From Streptomyces malaysiense (lineage in GTDB: Bacteria; Actinomycetota; Actinomycetes; Streptomycetales; Streptomycetaceae), in NCBI RefSeq assembly GCF_000980885.2, contig NZ_LBDA02000071.1:1-64000 (forward strand): a stretch of DNA of 64,000 nt. Reading direction: 5' to 3'. Under the pieces are notes generated by a model. The model was not told where the DNA came from. It worked only from the letters and a program-made list of their open reading frames with translations, and made no database searches. Of this stretch, positions 49,645 to 58,372 are shown one piece after another. The first letter of the stretch is position 1. Every line of letters begins with the position of its first letter. A program made the position numbers and the translations under genes.

Positions 49645-50841
49645 ATGGCGACCGAACTGCCCCGCATCATCAGCGTCGACGACCACGTGATCGAGCCCGC
49701 CCACCTCTTCGAGACCTGGCTGCCGGCGAAGTACCGGGAGCGGGGGCCGCGGCCGCTCACCGCGGGGATCGGTGAACTCGCCTATGTGGGCGGGAAGTAC
49801 CAGATCACCATGGACCCCGAGGGTCCGGCGACGGACTGGTGGATCTACGAGGACCTGAAGTTCCCGTACAAGCGCAACATCGCCGCCGTCGGCTTCGACC
49901 GCGACGAGATGACCCTGGAGGGGATCACCCGGGAGCAGATGCGGCGGGGGTGCTGGGACCCCAAGGCGCGGCTGGCGGACATGGATCTCAACCATGTGGA
50001 GGGCAGTCTGTGCTTCCCCACCTTCCCCCGCTTCTGCGGGCAGACCTTCGCCGAGGCGCACGACAAGGAGGTCGCCCTCGCCTGTGTGCGCGCCTACAAC
50101 GACTGGATGGTGGAGGAGTGGTGCGGGGACAGCGGGGGGCGGCTCATCCCGCTGTGCCTGATCCCGTTGTGGGACGTGGAGCTGGCCGTCGAGGAGATAC
50201 GGCGGAACGCGGCGCGCGGGGTGCGGGCCGTCACCTTCTCCGAGATCCCGGCGCACCTCGGGCTGCCGTCCGTCCACACCGGCTACTGGGACCCGTTCTT
50301 CGCGGTCTGCCAGGACACCGGCACGGTCGTCAACATGCACATCGGCAGCAGCTCCCAGATGCCCGCCGCCTCCCCGGACGCCCCGCCCGCCGTCCAGGCC
50401 TCCCTCAGCTTCAACAACGCGATGGCCTCGATGATGGACTACCTCTTCAGCGGGGTCCTGGTGCGGTTCCCGGGCCTCAGACTCGCCTACTCCGAGGGGC
50501 AGATGGGGTGGGTGCCGTACGCCCTGGAGCGCGCCGACGACGTGTGGGCCGAGCACCGGGCCTGGGGCGGGGTGCGGGATCTGGTGCCCGAGCCCCCGTC
50601 GACGTACTACTACCGCCAGATCTACTGCTGCTTCTTCCGCGACAGGCACGGCGTCGCCTCGCTCGACGTCGTCGGCCGTGACAACGCCACCTTCGAGACC
50701 GACTACCCGCACGTCGACTCCACCTTCCCGCACACCGAGGAGATCGCCCTCGACCATGTGCGGGGCCTGGACGAGGAGACCGTGTACAAGCTGATGCGGG
50801 GCAACGCCATCCGCATGCTCGGCCTCGACCTGGACCGGTGA
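49645..50841 (+). CDS. Amidohydrolase family protein (ACMSD-like)
   Basis: A 398-residue TIM-barrel amidohydrolase of the amidohydrolase_2 group. The N-terminal metal motif is degenerate (ISVDDHVIEPAHLFETWLP). Later segments are FPTFPRFCGQTFAEAHD, AYNDWMVEEWCGD, NMHIGSSSQMP with a metal-type His, and a catalytic Asp region in FETDYPHVDSTFPH. Relatives decarboxylate or hydrolyse aromatic and alicyclic acids. In this cluster it precedes two acyl-CoA dehydrogenase genes in a TGATG-coupled operon. ATG 49645 has a GGAGGGG RBS. Confidence 0.88.
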   Translation: MATELPRIISVDDHVIEPAHLFETWLPAKYRERGPRPLTAGIGELAYVGGKYQITMDPEGPATDWWIYEDLKFPYKRNIAAVGFDRDEMTLEGITREQMRRGCWDPKARLADMDLNHVEGSLCFPTFPRFCGQTFAEAHDKEVALACVRAYNDWMVEEWCGDSGGRLIPLCLIPLWDVELAVEEIRRNAARGVRAVTFSEIPAHLGLPSVHTGYWDPFFAVCQDTGTVVNMHIGSSSQMPAASPDAPPAVQASLSFNNAMASMMDYLFSGVLVRFPGLRLAYSEGQMGWVPYALERADDVWAEHRAWGGVRDLVPEPPSTYYYRQIYCCFFRDRHGVASLDVVGRDNATFETDYPHVDSTFPHTEEIALDHVRGLDEETVYKLMRGNAIRMLGLDLDR

Positions 50842-51974
50842 TGGACCTCTCCGACACCCCCGAGGAGGCCGCGTTCCGGGCGCGTCTGCGGGAATGGCTC
50901 GCCGAGGCGGTGCCCGCCGCCGGGCCGGAGCCCGATCCGGCCGACTGGCCGGGGCGCCGCGCCCATGACCTCGGCTGGCAGCGGACGCTGTACGACGCCG
51001 GGTACGCCGACGTCCACTGGGACGCCTCCCCGGCGCTGCGGATGATCTTCCTGGAGGAGTCCGAGAAGGCGGGCGCGCCCTACGTCGGGGCGAACTTCGT
51101 CGGACTGCTGCACGCGGGGCCGACCATCGCGGCCGAGGGCACCGACGCCCAGCGGGCGCGCTGGCTGCCGCCGATCCTGCGCGGCGAGCAGGTGTGGTGC
51201 CAGGGGTTCAGCGAGCCGGACGCCGGCTCCGACCTCGCGGCGCTGCGCACCCGGGCCCGCCGGGACGGCGACGACTACGTGGTCACCGGCGGCAAGATCT
51301 GGACCTCGCACGCGGAGGTCGCCGACTGGTGCGAGCTCCTCGTCCGCACCGACCCGGACGCGCCCCGTCACCGGGGGATCACCTGGCTCGCGCTGCCGAT
51401 GGACGCCGCGGGGGTCACCGTACGGCCGCTGCGCACGCTCGCCGGGTCCACCGAGTTCGCCGAGGTGTTCCTGGACGAGGTGCGGGTGCCTGCCGCCAAC
51501 CGGGTCGGCGCGGAGAACGACGGCTGGCGCGTCACCATGGTCACCCTCTCCTTCGAACGCGGTACCGCCTTCGTCGGCGAGGTCGTCGCCTGTCGTCGTG
51601 TGCTGCGCCGACTCGCGGGCGCGGCACGGGAGAACGGCCGCTGGGACGACCCCGTGCTGCGCCGTGCGCTCGGCCGCCTGGACGCCGAGTTCCGCGCGCT
51701 GTGGCGGCTGACCCAGTGGAACGTCAGCGAGGCGACGGCGAACGGGGGTGTGCCGGGGGTCGCCGGCTCCGTCTTCAAGCTCCGCTATTCGACGGCCCGC
51801 CAGGACCTGTACGACACCGCCGCCGACGTCCTCGGCGCCGGTGCCCTCGACCTGGACCGGCCGTGGGTGCTCGACCGGCTGTCGTCGCTGTCGTACACGA
51901 TCGCGGCCGGCACCTCGCAGATCCAGCGCAACATCGTGGCCGAGCGGATGCTGGGGCTGCCGAAGGGGAGATGA
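50841..51974 (+). CDS. Acyl-CoA dehydrogenase, large subunit type
   Basis: A 377-residue FadE-type protein with full FAD-binding elements: WCQGFSEPDAGSDLAAL, YVVTGGKIWTSHAEVADWCELLVRT, and C-terminal SYTIAAGTSQIQRNIVAERMLGLP. It is immediately followed (ATGA) by a short, incomplete FadE-like subunit. This mirrors the heteromeric alpha2-beta2 acyl-CoA dehydrogenases of steroid side-chain degradation in mycobacteria, so the pair probably handles a bulky acyl-CoA. Confidence 0.92.
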   Translation: MDLSDTPEEAAFRARLREWLAEAVPAAGPEPDPADWPGRRAHDLGWQRTLYDAGYADVHWDASPALRMIFLEESEKAGAPYVGANFVGLLHAGPTIAAEGTDAQRARWLPPILRGEQVWCQGFSEPDAGSDLAALRTRARRDGDDYVVTGGKIWTSHAEVADWCELLVRTDPDAPRHRGITWLALPMDAAGVTVRPLRTLAGSTEFAEVFLDEVRVPAANRVGAENDGWRVTMVTLSFERGTAFVGEVVACRRVLRRLAGAARENGRWDDPVLRRALGRLDAEFRALWRLTQWNVSEATANGGVPGVAGSVFKLRYSTARQDLYDTAADVLGAGALDLDRPWVLDRLSSLSYTIAAGTSQIQRNIVAERMLGLPKGR

Positions 51975-52843
51975 GCGTGCGCTTCGGACTCACCGATGAT
52001 CAGAAGGCGTTGCGGACGGGTGTGCGGCGGCTGCTGGAGCGGCGGTTTCCCCGGGAGGCCCTGCGCGCGGCGGTGGACGCCCCCGGCCGGCTCGACCGGG
52101 AGCTGTGGCGGGCGCTCGGGGAGGCGGGATTCTTCGCGCTGCGGCTGCCGGAGGCGGAGGGCGGGGTGGGACTCGGGCGCCCCGAGGCCGTGCTCGCCTT
52201 CGAGGAGGCCGGGCGGGCGCTGCTGCCGGGGCCGCTGGTGGCCACGCACCTCGCGGCGGGGGCCGTACCGGGCGCGGCGGGCGGGGAGGTGGCCGTGGCC
52301 GCCGTCGACGGGGAGCTGGTGGAATGGCTGGAGGCGGCGGACGTCGTCCGGGGGGACGTCCGCGGAGCCGTGCCGCTGCGGTCGGTCGATCCGCTGACCC
52401 CCCTGCACCGGGTCCCGCACCCGGCCGCCGCCGACCCCCTCGCGGTCCTCCTGACCGCCGCCGAACAACTGGGCAGTGCCGTACGGCTGCGCGAACTGGC
52501 GGTGCAACACGCCCGGACACGGCAACAGTTCGGGCGGCCGATCGGGGCGTTCCAGGCCGTCCAGCACCTGTGCGCGGACCTCCTGGTGCGGGCCGAGACC
52601 GCGCGGGCCGCCGTCTACGCGGCCGCCGTCACCGGGGACCCGGGCGACATCGCGGCCGCCCGGCTGCTCGCCGACGAGGCCGCCGTGCGCGGCGCCCGCG
52701 ACTGCCTCCAGGTGCACGGCGGCATGGGCTTCACCTGGGAGGCGGACGTCCATCTGCATCTGAAACGGGCGTGGGTGCGCGCGGGGCGCTCCGGCGGAGT
52801 CACGGAGAGTGAGGAACTGCTCGCCGCCGCGCTGGTGCGCTGA
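51971..52843 (+). CDS. Acyl-CoA dehydrogenase, small subunit type
   Basis: A 290-residue protein with the N-terminal helical domain (LTDDQKALRTGVRRLLERRF, FALRLPEAEGGVGLGRPEAVLAFEEAGRALLPGPLVAT). A shortened middle region lacks the usual FAD/substrate motif, and the C-terminal domain has QHARTRQQFGRPIGAFQAVQHLCADLLV and CLQVHGGMGFTWEADVHLHLKRA. On its own it would be incomplete, so it should form a heteromer with the upstream dehydrogenase, which it overlaps by an ATGA. Confidence 0.88.
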   Translation: MSVRFGLTDDQKALRTGVRRLLERRFPREALRAAVDAPGRLDRELWRALGEAGFFALRLPEAEGGVGLGRPEAVLAFEEAGRALLPGPLVATHLAAGAVPGAAGGEVAVAAVDGELVEWLEAADVVRGDVRGAVPLRSVDPLTPLHRVPHPAAADPLAVLLTAAEQLGSAVRLRELAVQHARTRQQFGRPIGAFQAVQHLCADLLVRAETARAAVYAAAVTGDPGDIAAARLLADEAAVRGARDCLQVHGGMGFTWEADVHLHLKRAWVRAGRSGGVTESEELLAAALVR

Positions 52844-53369
52844 GCGCCGCTGCTCTGCACCGGGAGCAAAGCCATGGCCCAAGATGTCGCGGATCGTGGC
52901 GTCTCGGAATCACACAGCGTCGATACCGGGTTGTGTCCTTCACGAGGGCTCGTCACGGCCCGGAGTCGGCGGGCGCTCCGGTACCTTGTGTGGGATGCGA
53001 GTGGCTGCGAACGCGGGCGATGCCGGCGGTGCCCCCGGGGCGGCGCCGGGACACGCGGTGCGCGCCGCTGCTCGCCGGGCGGACCGGAGTGAGGTCCCCG
53101 TCTGTTCGACTCCCCGGCGCAAGCGTCGCACAGTATCCCCCACGCGTACTCCTTCGCGAGGGAATATGCCCGAAGCGCTTGTTGGGGTGACTGTACGTCA
53201 ACCATGCTGTGAGGCAAGGAGATCACGTTCCGTGACCCTTGCTCTGGCTGTTGTCCAGGCCATGCAGGAAATGGCTACGATCGTGGCCCTCGTGATCGTC
53301 GTCACGGCTCGCGCCGGGGCGGTTCGATGGCGTGGGAGCGCGGTCCCGCCGGTTCGGATGGTGTGAGCG
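52844..53369. other. Intergenic stretch before HATPase gene
   Basis: This 525-base region has no strong gene. A 124-codon ORF (from ATG 52994 to 53366) has weak coding character. A short ORF inside it at 53232-53366 has an AAGGAG RBS and a hydrophobic stretch and is listed separately. TGACTGTACGTCAACCATG at about 53188 is AT-richer than its surroundings and may hold a promoter. Confidence 0.45.
53232..53366 (+). CDS. Possible small hydrophobic protein upstream of HATPase gene
   Basis: A 44-codon ORF from GTG 53232, preceded by AAGGAG (10-base spacing). It encodes a hydrophobic start (VTLALAVVQAMQEMATIVAL) followed by VIVVTARAGAVRW and a basic tail. The stop is 4 bases before the next GTG, which suggests translational coupling. 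I do not recognise it. The case rests on RBS, spacing and a TM-like segment only, so it may be a chance ORF. Confidence 0.3.
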   Translation: MTLALAVVQAMQEMATIVALVIVVTARAGAVRWRGSAVPPVRMV

Positions 53370-53858
53370 GTGCAGGTGCTTCAAGTGCAGCTGGAGATCC
53401 GGCCCGACCCCGCGGAAGTGGGGCGCGCCAGGAAGTGGGCCCGCTCGCGGCTCGACGGGCTGGGCATAGCGGCCGACGAGCCGGTGGCCGAGACGCTGGT
53501 CCTGCTCGTCTCCGAGCTGGTGACCAATGCCGTGGTGCACACCGGCCGCCCGGCGGTCCTCAGACTCTCCCTGCCGGCCGCCCAGGCCCCCGCCGCCCCC
53601 TCGCCCACGGTGCGTGTGGAGGTCACGGACACCTGCTCCCGCGCCCCTGTGCCGCGCTGCGCCGGCAGTGACGCCACCGGCGGCCGGGGCCTCGCCCTCG
53701 TGGACTGCCTCGCCGACCGCTGGGGCTGGAGCCGTGAGGGCGCCGGCAAGAGCATCTGGTGCGAGGTGGACGGCGGCGCGCGCCGGGAGGGGAGCGCCGC
53801 GGTGGCGTACGGGGGCGGTCCGTCCGCGTACGAGGACTTCGCCTTCGAAGCGGTGTAG
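53370..53858 (+). CDS. ATP-binding (anti-sigma kinase-like HATPase) protein
   Basis: A 162-residue GHKL ATPase of the RsbW/SpoIIAB-like Streptomyces group. The N-box is LLVSELVTNAVVHT near residue 48, the G1-like box is VEVTDTCSRAPVPR, and the G2-like loop is GGRGLALVDCLADRWGW. The C-terminus ends in an acidic/aromatic tail. Such proteins bind STAS antagonists or act as serine kinases and ATP-binding regulators. A partner is not adjacent; the STAS protein at 40.7-41.0 kb is a conceivable but untested partner. Confidence 0.85.
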   Translation: MQVLQVQLEIRPDPAEVGRARKWARSRLDGLGIAADEPVAETLVLLVSELVTNAVVHTGRPAVLRLSLPAAQAPAAPSPTVRVEVTDTCSRAPVPRCAGSDATGGRGLALVDCLADRWGWSREGAGKSIWCEVDGGARREGSAAVAYGGGPSAYEDFAFEAV

Positions 53859-54114
53859 CCCGGGGCGTCGCGGTGCGCCGGGGGGATGCCTCCGTGCGCG
53901 GGCGTCGTGAACCGGCCGCGTGTCCTGAACTGCCGCCCCGGCATTGACGATCCATGCCCGACTGAACACGCTGGTGTGCGTCGATCCGCCGCGAGGGGAC
54001 GGCGAGGGCCGGGCGGTGGCCAGGGGTCCTCGCCGAGAGCGGGTCGCACCGGACGGCGGCGCGGGCGTGCGGCGCAGGGGGGCGACCGCGCCGCCGGCCG
54101 GTGAAGCGCGGCGG

Positions 54115-55041
54115 TCAGAGGACCGCCACCGGTGCCACCGGCGATCCCGTCGCGCCGGCGAACGGCTCGGGCGTCGCCGACAGCAGGAACGCGTGGCGCC
54201 CGGACTCTCCACAGGCTGTGGACAACTCTTCCAGGTTCCAGTTCTGGCCCTGGAGCATCCCCATCTCCACCAGGTGCAGCGCGTGCACCGGCAGCCACAG
54301 ACCGTCGATCTCGGGCGGGAATATCTCGAACGTGAGCGTGTCGCCGGCGACGGCGGCCACATCGCGGGCGTGGAACCACTCCGGTGTGCGGATCGACAGT
54401 CCGGGGGAAGGATGGCCGTACCCGTGCCGGTCGCCGCCGAGGTACACCCGCATCTGGCCGGTGCGCACCAGCACGATGTCGCCGGCGCGCACCCGCACCC
54501 CGCCGAACTCCTCCGCACGCTCCAGGTCCTCCGGTGTGACCGCGTGGCCCCCGGGCAGCCGCTCCGCGCCCAGCGCCCCCGCCACGTCCAGCAGCACCCC
54601 GCGCGAGACGACCGGCGGCACCCTGTGGATCCCGGAGAACTCGGCGCCGCCGTGCGCGGTCACGGTGGACGCGGGGCGGCCGTTGTAGAGCCGTCCGCCG
54701 TGCGAGACATGGGGCAGCGCGTCCCAGTGCGTGCCGGCCTGGAGGCCCAGGGTCACCATGTCGTCGCTGCACGCCACCGTGCCGGGCCCGAACAGCTCCT
54801 GGTTGATCTGCGTCATCGCGTGCAGCGGATCGACCCGGCCCGGGATCACGCCCGTCTGCACGCCGTCGTGGGTGAGGGGCAGCGCGAGCGGCACCCGGCG
54901 GCCCGTGCGCACCTCGGCGACGGCGCCGCGCACGACCTCGTCGGTGACCAGGTTGAGCGTGCCGGTCTCGTCCTCGGCGCCCCACCGCCCCCAGTTGTTC
55001 ACGCGCTCGGCGATCTCGTGGAACTCCTGCGGCAGTGTCAT
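54115..55041 (-). CDS. Cyclase family protein (kynurenine formamidase-like)
   Basis: A 308-residue metal-dependent hydrolase of the cyclase family. It contains the metal-binding motif LQAGTHWDALPHVSHGG (His, Asp, His) near residue 100 and DIVLVRTGQMRVYLGGDRHGYG. Relatives hydrolyse cyclic amides or act on ring intermediates and some open rings; in this cluster it could cleave a cyclic intermediate. ATG 55041 is read away from the SDR gene, and the shared promoter region carries an operator copy at 55091-55105. Confidence 0.88.
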   Translation of the reverse strand: MTLPQEFHEIAERVNNWGRWGAEDETGTLNLVTDEVVRGAVAEVRTGRRVPLALPLTHDGVQTGVIPGRVDPLHAMTQINQELFGPGTVACSDDMVTLGLQAGTHWDALPHVSHGGRLYNGRPASTVTAHGGAEFSGIHRVPPVVSRGVLLDVAGALGAERLPGGHAVTPEDLERAEEFGGVRVRAGDIVLVRTGQMRVYLGGDRHGYGHPSPGLSIRTPEWFHARDVAAVAGDTLTFEIFPPEIDGLWLPVHALHLVEMGMLQGQNWNLEELSTACGESGRHAFLLSATPEPFAGATGSPVAPVAVL

Positions 55042-55090
55042 CCGGTGCCTCCCCGGGGCTTGTGTCCGCGCGTGAGCCGGGCCATAAAAT

Positions 55091-55105
55091 CTAACGGACC
55101 GTCAG
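55091..55105. promoter_or_regulatory. Operator copy 3: CTAACG-GAC-CGTCAG
   Basis: A near-palindrome with one mismatch in the left arm, in the divergent gap between the cyclase and SDR genes, 23 bases upstream of the SDR start. Confidence 0.6.
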
Positions 55106-55127
55106 AAACCGCGGGAAGGGGCCGGGC

Positions 55128-56042
55128 GTGGGGAACTTCTTGGCAGGCAAGGTCATCGCCGTCACGGGCGCGGGGCGTGGGATCGGCCGGGCGGTCGCGC
55201 TGGCGGCGGCGGGGGAGGGGGCGCGGGTCGTCGTCAACGACTACGGCGTCGCGACGGACGGCACGGCGCCGACCGGCGAGGTCGCCGCGGCGGTCGCGAA
55301 GGAGATCGGGGCGGCGGGCGGGGACGCGGTGGCGGTCGCCGACGACATCTCCACGATGGCGGGCGGACAGCGGGTCGTGGACACCGCGCTGGAGGCGTAC
55401 GGGCGGCTCGACGGAGTGGTGTGCGTCGCCGGCATCCTGCGCGAGCGGATGCTGTTCAACATGACCGAGGAGGACTGGGACCCGGTCGTCGCCACCCACC
55501 TCAAGGGCACGTTCACCGTTTTCCGGGCGGCCGCCGCGGTGATGCGGCGGCAGCGGTCCGGGACGCTGATCGGCTTCACCAGCGGGAACCACCAGGGCTC
55601 CGTTTCCCAGGCGAACTACAGCGCGGCGAAGGGCGGGATCATCTCGCTGGTGCGCAGCGCGGCGCTGGGGCTGCACAAGTACGGGGTGACGGCGAACGCG
55701 GTGGCGCCGGTGGCGCGGACGCGGATGTCGGCGAACGTTCCCATGGAGCTGACCGGGATGGGGTCGGCGGGGGACGTCGCTCCGCTGGTGGTGTACCTGC
55801 TCTCGGACCGGGCGGCGGAGGAGGGGATCACCGGGCAGGTGTACTCGGTGGCGGGGGCGAGGATCGCGGTGTGGGCCCAGCCGCGCGAGCTGCGCTCCGC
55901 CTGTGCCGAGGGCGGGTCCTGGACGCCGGAGCGGATAGCGGAGTTCCTGCCGGGGGCGGTGGGGGTGGATCCGATGCCGATGCTGTCCCGGCTTTCGGCG
56001 ATGGAGGAGGCGGCGAGGTCGGGGGCTCGGCCGAACGCCTGA
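55128..56042 (+). CDS. SDR oxidoreductase, (3R)-hydroxyacyl-CoA dehydrogenase-like
   Basis: A 304-residue classical SDR with an N-terminal NAD motif TGAGRGIGRA, VVCVAGILRERMLFNMTEEDWDPV and the catalytic YSAAKGGI. The AGILRxR.M.NMTEEDWD pattern is typical of the (3R)-hydroxyacyl-CoA dehydrogenase part of MFE-2-like enzymes, so it should oxidise a 3-hydroxyacyl-CoA. The GTG start follows a GGAAGGG-like sequence. It is coupled to the next gene by TGATG. Confidence 0.9.
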   Translation: MGNFLAGKVIAVTGAGRGIGRAVALAAAGEGARVVVNDYGVATDGTAPTGEVAAAVAKEIGAAGGDAVAVADDISTMAGGQRVVDTALEAYGRLDGVVCVAGILRERMLFNMTEEDWDPVVATHLKGTFTVFRAAAAVMRRQRSGTLIGFTSGNHQGSVSQANYSAAKGGIISLVRSAALGLHKYGVTANAVAPVARTRMSANVPMELTGMGSAGDVAPLVVYLLSDRAAEEGITGQVYSVAGARIAVWAQPRELRSACAEGGSWTPERIAEFLPGAVGVDPMPMLSRLSAMEEAARSGARPNA

Positions 56043-56068
56043 TGGAGTTCTCAGCGGAGGCGGGACTC

Positions 56069-57211
56069 ATGGATTTCGGATTCGGTGAAGAGGACGAAGC
56101 CTTTCGAGGTGAGGCGCGGCAGTGGCTTGCCGCCAACGTCGGTGCGGCGGTCGGCCGCCGGGACTGGGAGCGGACCCTCGGCAAGGACGGCTGGGTCGGA
56201 CTGGGCTGGCGGGAGGGCGGGTTCGGGAACCGGACCGGGTCGCTCACCCAGCAGGTCGTCTGGGCGGAGGAATACGCCCGTTCCGGCGCGCCGCCGAGGT
56301 CGGGGCACATCGGCGAGAACCTGTTCGCGCCCACCCTGATCCAGCACGGCACCGAGGAGCAGAAACGGCGCTTCCTGCCGCCCGTCGCCGCCGGTGCGGA
56401 ACTCTGGTGCCAGGGGTACAGCGAACCCGGCGCCGGGTCCGATCTCGCGGCGGTGCGGACGAGGGCCGTACGCGAGGGGAACCACCACCGCGTCACCGGG
56501 CAGAAGATCTGGACCTCCCTCGCCCACGAGGCCGACTGGTGCTTCGTGCTGGCGCGGACCGAGGAGGGGTCTCGGCGGCATCGCGGGCTGAGTTTCCTGC
56601 TCGTGCCGATGGACCAGCCGGGCCGCGTCGAGGTACGCCCGATCCGGCAGCTGACCGGGACCAGCGACTTCAACGAGGTCTTCTTCGACGGCGCCAGGGC
56701 GGAGCACGTCGTTGGCGCGCAGGGCGACGGATGGAACGTGGCGATGAGCCTGCTCGGCTTCGAGCGCGGGGTCTCCACACTGGCCCAGCAGATCGGCTTC
56801 GAGGAGGAGTTGAAGAGGGTCGTGGAGACAGCGGTACGCAACGGTGCCGTGCGCGACCCGGTCCTGCGGGAGCGTCTCGTCCGTCAGTGGGCCGGTCTGC
56901 GCACCATGCGCTGGCACGCCCTGCGCACCCTGGGGGGCGCGAGCGGGCCCGGGGCGCCCAGCGTCGCCAAGCTGCTGTGGGCCGACTGGCACCAGCGGCT
57001 GGGCGAGTTGGCCGTACAGGTGCGGGGCGCGGAGGCGGCCGTGGGGCCGGCCCGGTGGTCGGCCGAGGAGCCGTACCGGCTCGATCCTGACCAGCACCTG
57101 TTCCTCTTCTCCCGGGCCGACACCATCTACGGCGGCTCGGACCAGATCCAGCGCACGATCATCGCCGAGCGCGTGCTCGGCCTGCCCAGGGAGCCGAAGG
57201 GGGACGGGTGA
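56069..57211 (+). CDS. Acyl-CoA dehydrogenase
   Basis: A 380-residue FadE-type enzyme with full FAD motifs: WCQGYSEPGAGSDLAAVRTRA, VTGQKIWTSLAHEADWCFVLART and C-terminal TIYGGSDQIQRTIIAERVLGLP. ATG 56069 has a strong GCGGAGG RBS; an in-frame ATG at 56042 overlaps the SDR stop but has a weaker RBS. It is followed by a TGATG-coupled alcohol dehydrogenase gene. Resemblance to the 50.8-kb dehydrogenase suggests a second oxidation step in the same pathway. Confidence 0.9.
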   Translation: MDFGFGEEDEAFRGEARQWLAANVGAAVGRRDWERTLGKDGWVGLGWREGGFGNRTGSLTQQVVWAEEYARSGAPPRSGHIGENLFAPTLIQHGTEEQKRRFLPPVAAGAELWCQGYSEPGAGSDLAAVRTRAVREGNHHRVTGQKIWTSLAHEADWCFVLARTEEGSRRHRGLSFLLVPMDQPGRVEVRPIRQLTGTSDFNEVFFDGARAEHVVGAQGDGWNVAMSLLGFERGVSTLAQQIGFEEELKRVVETAVRNGAVRDPVLRERLVRQWAGLRTMRWHALRTLGGASGPGAPSVAKLLWADWHQRLGELAVQVRGAEAAVGPARWSAEEPYRLDPDQHLFLFSRADTIYGGSDQIQRTIIAERVLGLPREPKGDG

Positions 57212-58263
57212 TGCGGGGCGTGGTGTTCGACGGCCGACGGGTACGGGTGGTCGACGATCTGTCGGTACGGGAGCCGGGGCCGGGCGAGGTGCTGGTCGCG
57301 ATCGCCGCGGCCGGACTGTGCCACAGCGATCTGTCGGTGGTGGACGGCACCATCCCGTTCCCGGTGCCCGTGGTGCTCGGGCACGAGGGCGCCGGTGTGG
57401 TGGAGGCCGTCGGCGCGGGGGTCACCCATGTCGCGCCCGGCGACCACGTGGCGCTGTCCACGCTCGCCGGCTGCGGCACCTGCCCGGAGTGCGGCCGGGG
57501 CCGACCGACGATGTGCCGGCACGCGATCGGGCGGCCGGGACGGCCGTTCACCAGGGCGGGGGCGGAGCCCGTCCACCAGTTCGCCGCCAACTCCGCCTTC
57601 GCGGAACGCACCGTCGTCCAGGCGGTCCAGGCGGTCCGCGTCCCCGACGACATGCCCCTGGAGTCCGCCGCGCTGATCGGCTGCGGGGTGCTCACCGGCG
57701 TGGGCGCCGTGCTGAACCGGGCCCGGGTGCGGTGCGGGGACAGCGTCGTCGTCATCGGCACCGGCGGCGTCGGCCTGAACGTGCTCCAGGGCGCGCGGCT
57801 CGCGGGCGCCCTGCGGATCGTGGCCGTGGACGCCAACCCGGCGAAGGAGGCGATGGCCCGCGAGTTCGGCGCGACCGACTTCCTGACCTCGGCGGACGCG
57901 GTGCGGGAGCTGCTGCCGACGGGGGCCGGGCACGTCTTCGAGTGCGTCGGCCGGGTGGAGCTGATCCGGCAGGCCGTCGACCTGCTCGACCGGCACGGCC
58001 AGGCGATCCTCCTCGGCGTGCCCCCGGCCGCCGCCGAGGCGTCCTTCCGCGTCTCCACCCTCTATCTGGACAAGTCGATCCTGGGCTGCCGCTACGGCTC
58101 CGCCCGCCCCCAGCGCGACATCGCCCTGTACGCCGACCTGTACCGCCAAGGCCGCCTGATGCTCGACGAGTTGGTGTCGGCGGTGTATCCGGTGGAGGAC
58201 TTCGAGAAGGCGCGGGCGGACGCGGAGGCGGGACGGGTGGCGCGGGCCGTGCTCACGTTCTGA
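57211..58263 (+). CDS. Zn-dependent alcohol dehydrogenase (AdhD-like)
   Basis: A 350-residue medium-chain dehydrogenase. The catalytic zinc ligands are in AGLCHSDLSVVDG and GHEGAGVVEAVGAGV; the structural zinc site is CGTCPECGRGRPTMC near residue 90. The NAD loop is IGTGGVGLNVLQGARLAGA. It should oxidise a hydroxyl group on the pathway intermediate or feed the ligase with an acid via an aldehyde. The ATG overlaps the preceding stop. Confidence 0.92.
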   Translation: MRGVVFDGRRVRVVDDLSVREPGPGEVLVAIAAAGLCHSDLSVVDGTIPFPVPVVLGHEGAGVVEAVGAGVTHVAPGDHVALSTLAGCGTCPECGRGRPTMCRHAIGRPGRPFTRAGAEPVHQFAANSAFAERTVVQAVQAVRVPDDMPLESAALIGCGVLTGVGAVLNRARVRCGDSVVVIGTGGVGLNVLQGARLAGALRIVAVDANPAKEAMAREFGATDFLTSADAVRELLPTGAGHVFECVGRVELIRQAVDLLDRHGQAILLGVPPAAAEASFRVSTLYLDKSILGCRYGSARPQRDIALYADLYRQGRLMLDELVSAVYPVEDFEKARADAEAGRVARAVLTF

Positions 58264-58372
58264 GCCGGCAGCCGCCCGCCGGCCCCCTTCACGGGCGCGG
58301 GCCGTGCGTGCGGAGGGGCCGGTCGGCTTCCGGTGTCGTGCGGCGGGGCGCCGGCGGTGCGGGCGCGTGTCG

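Noticed and set aside
54205..54225. Second DnaA-box-like TGTGGACAA with flanking CCACA inside the cyclase gene
   Set aside because: It lies within well-conserved coding sequence and is isolated.
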